This document shows, one piece after another, positions 23,530 through 33,565 of a DNA stretch of 64,000 nucleotides (position 1 is its first letter; the number at the start of each line of letters is the position of its first letter). The position numbers were made by a program, and so were the translations under genes. The notes below the pieces were generated by a model. That model worked only from the letters and a program-made list of their open reading frames with translations. It was not told where the DNA came from and made no database searches. Origin of the DNA: Monoplex corrugatus (lineage: Eukaryota; Mollusca; Gastropoda; Littorinimorpha; Ranellidae); NCBI GenBank assembly GCA_030674185.1, contig JAPXFY010000031.1:1377908-1441907 (forward strand). Reading direction: 5' to 3'.

Positions 23530-26500
23530 TCATCATCATCATCATCAGTCCCGTAGTCTGGTTGACCGTTGGGGCACAACTGAAGATTTTGCAACCAACT
23601 TCCTCCACTCCTCACGGTCCTCAGCTTTCCGCAGAAAGATGTTCCATTCAAAGCCAGTCCACTCTCTGATATTGTCTTCCCATCTTTTTCTCTGTCTGCC
23701 TCTTCGTCTCCCTCCCTGAACTGTTCCCTGCAAGACGGTCTTGGCCAGTCCAGATGATCGTGTGACGTGCCCGTACCACCTCAGTTTGCGTCTTTTCACT
23801 GAAGTCAGGAGGTCTTCATACGGCCCGATGGCGTTTTCGATTCGGGTTTTCATTACCTTATTGGTTATATGATCTTTGTACGAGATACCAAGGAGTTTGC
23901 GGAAGCATCTCTTCTCCATTGCCTGTATCCTTCTTTCAATGTCTGCTGTTATGGTCCATGTTTCGCATGCATACAAAAATATTGACATGACCAGGGAACG
24001 CATCAGTCTGATCTTGGAACCGATAGCGATATTCTTGTCGTTCCAGATGACTTTTAGCTTGGTCATTGCAGTTGTGGTCTGGGCAATCCTGGAAAGTACT
24101 TCGGGCTTTGATCCTTCCTCTGATACTATAGCTTCCAAATATTTAAATCTATGGACGGTCTCAAGTTTCTTGCTGTCTATGGTAATGTCAGTGCTGATGC
24201 CACTGGTATTATTTGTCATCAACTGGGTTTTCTCTGCACTGATCTGCATGCCATATGCTGTGGAGGCCTCATCAAGATGTTTTATCAAGCTGACTAGCTC
24301 TTGCTCTTGCCCAGCTAGTCCGTCAATGTCGTCAGCAAAACGCAACTTTGTGATTGTTCTACCTCCGATGCTGACTATTCCCTCGTGGTCTTCAAGTGCG
24401 TCAGCCATTATTCTCTCTAAGAAGATGTTAAAGAGAGTGGGGGAGAGCAGGCATCCTTGGCGTACTCCAACTGTGGTTCGGAACCATTCTCCTATGTTGT
24501 TGTCATGGTAGACTGAACTGGTCGTCTTTTCGTAGAGGCATTCTATGGTTCTGATCAGGTTGGCATTGATGTTGTACAGCCTCGTGGTTGCCCACAAGGC
24601 TGCGTGCCAAACTCTGTCGAATGCCTTCTTGAAGTCAACGAAGACGTGGTAAAGGCCTTGCTGGTGTTGTAGGATTTCTCACAGAGCAATCTGAGGTTGA
24701 AAATTTGCTCTGTGGTACTTCTTCCTGGTCTGAAACCTGCCTGCTCTTCTTTTATTATCTCCTCAGCTTGTGACTTCAGTCTACTCAGAAGGATTTTTAG
24801 CATGCCTTACTTGGATGGCTGATCAGGCTGATGGTACGGTAGTTCTGGCAAAGTTGTAGGTTGCCTTTCTTCTGGAGAGTGATGATCAGGGACTGGGTCC
24901 AAGGTGTTGGCCACTCACCTGTCCGCCAGATCTTATTGCAGATGATGAGTAACATATCTATCATGGCCTCTCCTCCTGCCTGGACCAGTTCTGAGGGAAT
25001 GTTGTCCACTCCTGCCGACTTGCCTTTCTTCAATGATTTTACTGCAGCTTCAACTTCTTCTCGCACGATGGGGTAGCTGTCGTTGTTGGTTGGTGGAGGA
25101 ACGTCTAGCACCTTGGGATCTCCTGTTGTTGTGTGTGTGTATAATTCGGAGCAGTACTCTGTCCACCTCTGCAGAATATCTTGATCTTCTGTGAGACATT
25201 TCCCTGCTTTGTTCTGTATGGTAGTGGTTCTGCCTTGTTTTGTGCTTGTTAGTCCTTTCACAAGCTGGTAGGCTTTCTTGATGTTATTTTTCTGCAGGTT
25301 TGCTTCGATATCTTGGCATTGTTCTTTAATCCATGTTTCCTTTGCTTTCCTCATGCCTTCTTTAACTTGTTGGTTGGCTTCTCTGTATAGTTTAGCACCT
25401 TCATCCGTACTCTTCTTTTGCTTTAGTTTTCTGCGTTTATCGCTCAGCTTTAGTACTTCTTCCGTGACCCAGGTGGTCGGTGTTTTCCAAGGATGTCGTT
25501 GGCTGCTTCGGTCACGGCAGTGTTAAATTTCATGATCAGAGTGTCTACTTCGGTGTCCCCATTGTCAAGGACGAGGAGAGGAGCAAACTTCCCTCCTATC
25601 GTTGCTTGGAAGTTTTCAACTATGTTAGGGTCTTTGAGCTTCTCAAGATTGAACTTGATTCTTATGTTGCCCTGTTTCTTCATCCTCTGGAGGCGGAGTT
25701 TGAAGGTCATCATTACAAGCTCATGATCGCTTCCAATGTCAGCTCCTGGTCATTGCGATGTTAACACTTGACTGGAAGCGTCTTTTAACCATGATGTAGT
25801 CGATCTGACTGTGGTATTTATCTCCTGGGCTGTGCCATGTCCAGCGTCTAGATGGTTTGTGTGGACCGAACGTGTTCACCACCTTCAGGTCGTTGTAACT
25901 GGCGAATTCTAGGAGCCTCAAACCTCTTTCGTTGGTGTCAGGGTTGCAGTACTGGCTATATATCCCTTTCCAGTTATTGCGTTCATCCTCTCCAATCTTC
26001 GCATTCCAGTCGCCCTGCACTATAATGATGTTTTTCTTTGGTGTCTGAACTACGATTTCCTGCAGTTGATCATAGAAATCTTCGACAGTCTCGTCATCAT
26101 AGTCAGTTGTTGGGGCATAAGCTTGGATGATGGTGATGTTAAAAGGTGAAGCCTTAAGCCGAATGGTAATGAGTCTGCTAGAGACTGGTCAGCATCCCAT
26201 GATGGCATTCACAGTGTCTTTGTGAATGAGGAATCCAACTCCATGCTCATGTTTGTCTTCACTGCCACTGAAGTAGAGTTTGTGGCCTTCTGGGGTAGAC
26301 GTTTCTCAGAGGTTTTTCCATCGTACCTCACAGAGCCCAAGCACGTTCCATCGGTATCTCTTCATTTCATGTGTAAGTTCTGCAACTTTTCCTGCTGCTC
26401 TCAGCGATCTCACATTCCAGGTGCCGATAGTAATATTTTTTCTTGTACGTAGGGATTTTGATCACCAGTCACATACTTTTCACCTCCGCCTGATGGCCAG

Positions 26501-26938
26501 CAACGGAAGGCGCGGTCCTTGTTCCGGGCCACGACCGGGCCGGTATGGACTGAGTTGCGGTTGTAATCTTCATTTAGTGTGTCTTGGGCAATGTCGCATG
26601 GCGGAGCCCATCCCTCTCCATGCCAGACCACAGCCAACGTCCTCCATCTAGGTAGTTCGCCTTGGTCTTGAACACATAGCCGTTGAGTTCCTTGCGGAAC
26701 TTCGTCCGCCTTGGCCGGTAACCTGCATCATGGAGATTATTCGCCCAGTGATGCAGTGTTAACATCACCCCCTCACGTGATTCGGCACGCCTGCTGAGGC
26801 GAGATCCTGGGGTGTGGCGCTTGGAGCCAGCACGTGAGAGATTTAGAGGATGGACGAGGACCGGTGATGCACGTCCACCCTACCAGGTAGAGTGCAGCAG
26901 CCAGACATCAAAGGTACTACCTCTATCCAGCGCCCCCT
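23530..26938 (-). mobile_element. LINE B1: near full-length RTE-like retrotransposon, second family
   Basis: A 3.4-kb element. Its 3' tail is (GAT)n on the minus strand (catcatcatcatcatcag at the left). Its 5' leader ends near ggcgctggatagaggtagta (right end). Endonuclease, linker and RT follow in order. It splits copy 3 of the dispersed segment: flank gaattt on the left and aaagtatg on the right, against the uninterrupted gaatttaaag in copy 2. No convincing target-site duplication is visible, so insertion with little or no duplication, or a small deletion, is likely. Confidence 0.88.
23545..26768 (-). pseudogene. LINE B1 endonuclease-reverse transcriptase, broken
   Basis: The endonuclease begins with IGTWNVRSLRAAGKVAEL and LGLCEVRW (about 26,310-26,440), then GDWNAKIGEDERNNWKG (about 25,960-26,010) and SRRWTWHSPGDKYHSQIDYI. 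The RT carries KSLKKGKSAGVDNIPSELVQ, EEQAGFRPGRSTTEQIF, GVRQGCLLSPTLFNIFLERI and an intact RFADDI box near 24,330. The long C-terminal frame (23,545-24,597, 350 codons) includes YACETWTITADIERRIQAME and KRWEDNIREWTGFEW and ends STRLRD just before the GAT tail. Breaks fall near 24,600, 24,800, 25,400, 25,730, 26,020-26,290 and 26,430. The upstream start is uncertain. The signature resembles RTE/BovB-like elements. Confidence 0.87.
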
Positions 26939-28361
26939 AAAGTATGTTAAAACAAGACACAAAGAGACACACTAATTGTTGTTTCTGAATGTTACAGACA
27001 TGACACTAAAAAAGCAAGGTATTTTCGAGTTGTTTCTAAAATCAAAAGATTGTTTCATAATTTACGTGCAACACAACGTTTAACTGTGGATTGAACAACA
27101 TGCAAAACTAACATTATAGCAGCAAACTTTTGAACAATTCAGCGATACTAGAATAATTCAGCTTATGGTTTTACCTGTGTGAGTACATGGGTGAGTGAAT
27201 ATGAGTCTGCGCACTGCATCATAATGTGAAGCATACAGCTCGCTTTATTGCTGAAACTATGTTGAAGATTACCAACGTGTTAAACTAAGGGAACTGTTGT
27301 TTTCTAAACAGTGGAAAATAGAAGACATTTATTTTCTGATGACGATACACCACAGTACAGACATTCTGATCAGTAGTGAGATAGAAAACCACCACACACA
27401 GGAATATAAATTCATAATGGAATGGAGCATTCCGTACCCAATCCATGATTTAAAATAAAATATAAACATGAACTTAACGGAACATGCATGCATAATCAAT
27501 TGAAGAGCTCGAAGCGTGTGAAGTTAGTTATCAGGATGCAAGGTACTTGTGAGCATGTTTGAAATCAATACAAAAGGAACACAACTGCACAGCGTCATAT
27601 TATTGACTGCCAGACAATAAATCAAGCGACTTGTCAGTGAAGAAAATATTCTTGTTGTTGCTCGTGCTATAACTGTATCTTGACATAAGTCATTCGTGTA
27701 ATTCCCTGTTCACTATGATACTATTTTTGTCAGTCTGTTTGTATTGTAACCAACATGTCATGACATAAATCATGGATGTTCACTGTACTATTTAAAACAT
27801 TTTCTTATGATTTATGGCACGATTCCAGCTTGAAGAAAAGGCTTCTGTTTTCAGAGACAAAGGGGGAGGAGGCAGGGAATAGTGGGTATAGCATATGCTT
27901 TCTTAGAAAATAAGTTACATTCATTTGTGATTGAAAAAAATATGTATGTGTGCGTTTGTGTTTGTGTCTGCCTATGTGAATGCGCGCATTTGTGTGTGTT
28001 TGTGTGGGGGGTGTAGGGGTGCGTGCGAGTGTCTGTGTGTATACAAGCCATGCTTTTATTAATAAAGTGAGAAAGAAAGTGTCTGTCTGTAGATAGTGAA
28101 CTTGCTGGCAAAAAAGACGAATAGAATTCAGCAGTGTCTACATTTAATCAACATAATGTGGGGCGGTATACACAGAGAGCGTTTGTCTGTAAACATGAAT
28201 CTACTGGCAGAAACGATGAATAGAATTCAGCAGTGTCTACATTTAATCAACATAATGTGGGCAGTATACACAGAGAGCTTTTGTCTGTAAACAGTGAATC
28301 TACTGGCAGAAACGATGATAGAATTCAGCAGTGTATAGTTTAATCAACATAATGTAAGCTG
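26939..28361 (+). repeat. Dispersed host segment, copy 3, middle block
   Basis: Continues copy 3 to the right of LINE B1 and aligns with 5,385-6,700. Near its right end a 98-99-base block containing gaattcagcagtgt is present three times (gaattc at 28,124, 28,223 and 28,321), against once in copy 2 (as aattcagcagtgt, near 6,670). The last 11 bases, aatgtaagctg, are the left target-site duplication of LINE A5. Confidence 0.75.
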
Positions 28362-31300
28362 TCATATTGGGAGATGTAATGTGTCTAGTGTGTCGGCTTC
28401 AGCCTGCACCGCTGACTAGCACTGCTGTGCGAAAAGAAGAGCAGAGGGCGTAAGTCTCTTCCTGTCAGTACATAGCCTCTCCATCAGCAAGCCCTATGCT
28501 GTGCCTCCTTGTGGCGACAGGCGGTAACTGAGCACCTCACGGACTCAGGCTGAATCTCGTAGGACTTGGAGGAGGTCTGGCCCCCAGACGTGAGGCATGC
28601 AGGCCCACCAGCGTGTGGATACGCCCTGGTGCCCACGAACCAGACCCCCAAGTTATGGGTGAATAGCTCCACTGCATTGTGGACATCTCGGGAGAGAGTA
28701 AAGCTAGCGGAGAGACCGTACACAAACCGATGGAAGGCAACGGGAAACCACCATCGTAATTTTTCCCAGGATATCATGGACAGAAACAAAAAGATCAAAG
28801 ACAACGACGTAAATAGGTGCTCCATTGGAGCAGCTTCGTCCGGTAGGGACCGTCATGCGGTGCAGGTGACACCAGACCGTCAGCAAATTACTGCGAACCC
28901 TAAACTCAGATTTAAAAACATCAAAGTGCAACATGGAATATAAGAACATTGTTACAAAAGGGTAAATTAGAAAATATCAAGACAGAGATGGAAAGACTTA
29001 ACATTGGTATTTTAGGACTAGGGGAAGTGAGATGGAAGGGGGCAGGCATGATAACATCAGGAGAATACACAATGATATACTCTGGTGGTAACTCACATGA
29101 AAGAGGAGTAGTCATCATGATGGACAAAGACAAATCAAACGCAGTTAAGGGATACTGGGCTGTGTCCGACAGAGTTTTGCTGGTCAAATTCGGAGGCAAA
29201 CCAATTGATATCAACATCATTCAGGTGTATGCACCAACATCCGCAAGTTCTCAGGAAGACATCGACAACTTCTACGAAGTATTAGAGATGGCCAAAGTCC
29301 AATGTAAATCACAAGAAGTTACTGTAATAATGGGAGATTTTAATGCTAAAGTGGGACAGGATAGGGTGGAGGATATAGTTGGACTTCATGGCCTTGGTAC
29401 ACAAAATGAAAGGGGAGGGAAACTTGTAGAATGGGCACAGATGAATGAGTTTATAGTAGGAAACATCTGGTTTGAGCAGCCTAACAGAAGAAAATGGACT
29501 TGGATGAGTCCAGGAGATAATACCAAAAATCTGATTGACTACATCCTGATCAACAAAAGATTTAGAAATTCTTTAATGTCAGCAAAAACACTACCAGGTG
29601 CAGACTGCAACAGTGACCACAATCCTGTAGTGGGAAGATTTAGACTGAAATTGAGGAAAAGGAAACAGACCAAAAACAACATCAAATTAAACCTTGGACT
29701 CTTAAAGACAGATGAATGGATACGTAAAAATTTAATGTGCACGTTCAAAACAAATTCAGTGCTCTGAAAGACGTTGGTGACAGTGAGGAACAATGGACAA
29801 AGTTGAGGAATTCGATAAATGAAGCTTGTGAAGAAATCCCTAAAGCAGATAGAAAAGCAAAAAAGAACTGGACGACTAATGAAATTTTGGGATTGATGGA
29901 GGAAAGGAGGAAGGCAAAGATAAATGAGGAGATATACAGGAAGATAAACAAGGAGATCAGGAATAGGTGCAATGAAGTTAAGGAAGCTTGGCTGAAATCA
30001 AAGTGCAAAGAAATGCAAGACCGACACAAAACGGATCCTCAGGGCATGTACAGACGAATTGAAGAAATTATCCACAAAAAAAATACATGCACATCAACTG
30101 GTTGCTTGAAATCGAAAGATGGCACGCTTATCATGGAAAAAGACAAAATATTAGACAGATGGGGAGAATACATTAAAGACCTTTTTGAGGATGACAGAAA
30201 CGAAGAACACATTATAAAAAAGAACTTTGAAGGACCACCCATAATGAAAGATGAAGTTAGAGCAGCACTAAAAAAGATGAAACCGGGAAAAGCCCCAGGA
30301 CCAGACAACATTACTACAGAGATGATTGAAGCTCTGGAGGAATTTGGCATAGAAAAAATAACAGTCCTCCTAAATGAAATTTACGACACTGGAAAAATAC
30401 CCAAAGATATGTCAAAATCAATTTTCATTGCACTTCCAAAGAAGACAGGGCTATAGAATGCGAACTCCATCGCACAATCAGTCTGATGAGTCATGTAACA
30501 AAAATCCTTTTAAGAATAGTCATGATGAGGACAAGGAATAGAATCAAAAGAGAAATATCAGAAGAACAGTGTGGATTTATGGAAGGGAAAGGAACTATTA
30601 ATGCCATATACATCCTAAGAACTATCATAGAGAGGTCAAATGAGATGAATAAGGATTTATATTTATGTTTTGTTGACTACACCAAGGCTTTCGATCGGGT
30701 AAGACATGATGAATTGATCAACCAACTGGAGAGACTCAATGTTGATGGAAAAGATCTACGAATAATCAGAAATATGTACTGGGAACAAACAGCTGCAATG
30801 AGAATAGAAAACAATGTAAGCTCTTTCCAAAATATCAAAGGAGTCAGACAGGGTTGTGTTTTGTCACCAGATCTGTTTTCACTTTACAGCGAAAACATCA
30901 TGAGAAACTTAGAAGAAGACCCTGGATTAAAGGTTGGAGGGAAAATGATAAACAACATTCGATACGCAGATGGCACCATGCTAATTGCAGAAAGTGAAAG
31001 AGACCTACAAAACCTTGTGAATATACTAGAAATAGAAAGCAAAGGTAAGGGGCTGGAACTAAACAGCAGGAAGACTGAAGTCATGGTGATCAGTAAAAAA
31101 CATGAAATCCCCTCATGCAAAATAACAGCAAATGGCACAACCTTGACACAGGTTGAGAAATTCAAACACCTGGGAACGATCATTTCATCAGACGGAGATG
31201 CACATCCGAAATAGCCGGCAGAATCGGCCAATCCAAAACAGCATGCAAGAAGATGACAAGCATTCTTATCAACAAATGCTTATCAATTAACATCAGGAAG

Positions 31301-31743
31301 AGAGTTCTTGAATGTTATATAGAACCAATACTGTTGTACGGATGCGAGGCGTGGACAGTCAACAAACAAAGCCAGAACAAGGTTGAGGCAGCTGAGATGT
31401 GGTTTCTAAGAAGAATGTTGAGGGTTCCATGGACAGCAAAGAAAACAAACGAGACAGTCTTGATGGAGGCAGACACAAGTAGATCACTCATAAGGAAGAT
31501 TAAGAAAAGACAGGCAACATTCATAGGCCATTTTATGAGGAAGGGGGATTTGGAGCACCTGGTCATGGCGGGAAAGCTGGAGGGAAAGAGAGCACCAGGT
31601 AGACCCAGGGAGAAAATGCTGGACGGACTTGCAGAGTGGCTGGGGACGGGGAGGGTGGGGGAGATGCTAGGGGCAACAAGAGATAGAGACAGATGGAAGT
31701 CCATGATCGCCAACGCCATGTGGCAGGGCACCTGATGATGATG
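28362..31743 (+). mobile_element. LINE A5: full-length or nearly full-length RTE-like element
   Basis: Reference copy for family A. It is flanked by the perfect 11-base duplication aatgtaagctg (28,351-28,361 and 31,744-31,754). The leader of about 410 bases matches the 5' ends of A6 and A7 (shared gtctagtgtgtc near 28,382). It ends in a stop codon followed by tgatgatga, with essentially no 3' UTR. It sits inside copy 3 of the dispersed segment, whose sequence resumes at 31,755. Confidence 0.93.
28776..31735 (+). pseudogene. LINE A5 endonuclease-reverse transcriptase, about 985 codons, lightly damaged
   Basis: Expected to nick target DNA and reverse-transcribe the element RNA. I chose start MDRNKKIKDN (28,776) because A4, A6 and A1 begin alike. 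The endonuclease (about codons 50-300) has LGLGEVRWKGAG, VYAPTSASS, VIMGDFNAKVGQ and DCNSDHNPVVG. A basic linker follows (EERRKAKINEEIYRKINK). The RT (about 490-760) has KPGKAPGPDNITTEM, CFVDYTKAFDRVRHDEL, KGVRQGCVLSPDLFSLY and RYADG. The C-terminus has YGCEAWTVNKQSQNKVEAAE and GRPREKMLDGLAEW. Single-base frameshifts lie near 28,930, 29,725, 30,448 and 31,197. The catalytic box reads YADG: Asp to Gly at 30,972-30,974. Database relatives are often labelled craniofacial development protein 2-like, from the endonuclease. Confidence 0.9.
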
Positions 31744-32120
31744 AATGTAAGCTGGTATGCAAAGAGAACAAGCTAGGCCTATGTTTACAGTTGAAGAAAA
31801 CCAATGAGCACATTCTTGTCTTCATGTTTTACCTGTTTGTTACCTGACTATTCCAAGACAAAGTCTGTACCATGTTCTCTGTATATATACACCGACTACT
31901 GACATTGAAAAGTAAGAATGTAAAGGAGACAAACAGAACATGAAAGGCCAGGTTCTGTACGGAATTATGATAAGTAGGCGTATCAAAGTATGACAGTGTT
32001 AAGTGACTTGAAGAGTGAATTTGGAGCTTACTATCTGAAGGAGATGACGAGAATGAAGAGTTTTACGACAATTGATGAAATATATCTCAGTTGTAGGCCA
32101 ATAGCAACAAGAACAATAAA
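31744..32120 (+). repeat. Dispersed host segment, copy 3, right block
   Basis: After the A5 target-site duplication, the sequence aligns with 6,775-7,090 of copy 2 (shared acagtgttaagt, ttggagytta, gtaggccaa-agcaacaa). Similarity ends near 32,120, just before the microsatellite. Confidence 0.72.
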
Positions 32121-32134
32121 TGAAGTTTCAGTAT

Positions 32135-32326
32135 TATGCATGTATGTAGTATGTGGTATGTATGTATGTGTGTATGTGTGCATGTATGTCTGTCTGTCTG
32201 TATGTATGTATGTATGTATGCATGCATGCATGAATGGATGGATGGATGGATGGATGGATGGATGGATGGATGATGGATGCATGCACGCATGGATGGATGG
32301 ATGGATGGATGGATGGATGGATGGAT

Positions 32327-32364
<38 letters not shown>

Positions 32365-32462
32365 AAGGATGGATTCATGCATGCATGGATGAATACATGG
32401 ATGCGTGGATGGATGGACGTATGTGTGAGTGTATGTATGTATGTTAAGTATGTCGCATGTAT
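32135..32462. repeat. (TGTA)n / (ATGG)n tetranucleotide microsatellite
   Basis: TATG/TGTC repeats at 32,140-32,230, then ATGG repeats at 32,231-32,420 with GCATGCATGCA islands, then TATG again. Ile-His-Pro-Ser and Trp-Met-Asp-Gly frames across it are artefacts. Confidence 0.95.
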
Positions 32463-32644
32463 GTACATGACTTAAAGAAAATATTCTTGTGCTTATTTGA
32501 TAAAAACATAAAAGACATAAAATAACTAAAAATGTGTGTTTCACCATTGTACTATCAGTTACATAAGATAGCGTGTCCCTACTCAGAAAAAAATCCCCAT
32601 GAAATGACGCGACAGATGTAACAGAGTAAAACCAAATTGATGAT

Positions 32645-33445
32645 GGTATAAGCCTTAACCTTGTAGATAAACCTTACGTAATGGTAAACCACTGATGCCA
32701 CGTGATGAAAAAGATCCAAAATGAACATGGCGCAAGCCTTAAGCCTGCACATAAACCGTATGTGTTGGTAAGCCACTGATGCCATGTGATAAAGAATATC
32801 CAAAATGACCATGGCACAAACCTCAAGTCTGAACATAGCCCTTTGTGTAGGCGAGCCATTGATGCCATGTAATGGAAAAGATCCAAAGTGATCATGGCAC
32901 AAACCTTAAGTCTGAACATAGCCCTTTGTGTAGGCGAGCCATTGATGCCATGTGATGGAAAAGATCCAAAATGATCATGGCACAAACCTTAAGTCTGAAG
33001 ATAGCCGTTTGTGTAGGCGAGCCATTGATGCCATGTGATGGAAAAGATCCAAAGTGATCATGGCACAAACCTTAAGTCTGAACATAGCCCTTTGTGTAGG
33101 CGAGCCATTGATGCCATGTGATGGAAAAGATCCAAAACGATCATGGCACAAACCTTAAGTCTGAACATAGCCCTTTGTGTAGGTGAGCCATTGATGCCAT
33201 GGAAAAGATCCAAAACGATCATGGCACAAACCTTAAGTGTGAACATAGCCCTTTGTGTTGGTGAGCCATTTATGCCATGTGATGGAAAAGATCCAAAATG
33301 AAAATGGCACAAGCCTTAGTCTGAACATAACCGTTTGTGTAGGCGAGCCATTTATGCCATGTGATGGAAAAGATCCAAAACGATCATGGCATAAGTCTTA
33401 TGCCTGCACATACACCCTATGTGTTTGCAATCCACTGATTTCATG
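32645..33445. repeat. 83-bp tandem array (about 9-10 units)
   Basis: Period 83. The unit contains gatccaaaatgatcatggca, caaaccttaagtctgaac, atagccctttgtgtaggcga and gccattgatgccatgtgatg. Central units (32,880-33,240) are about 95 percent alike. Outer units at both ends share a different variant (ttaagcctgcacataaaccg-like), the pattern expected when homogenisation acts on the middle. A related single unit lies inverted at 38,165-38,222. Confidence 0.93.
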
Positions 33446-33565
33446 TGACGGAGAAGATGATAATAAAAATTATCACAGAAAATTATATGGCATCACGACT
33501 TGACAATTCCAATCAAAGCGTTTCTACGCATCAGTAATACACACACGATTTATGCAGACCATCTT
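33446..33565. other. Short flank of LINE A6
   Basis: Unassigned sequence ending in accatctt (33,558-33,565), repeated at 35,885-35,892 as the target-site duplication of LINE A6. Confidence 0.55.
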
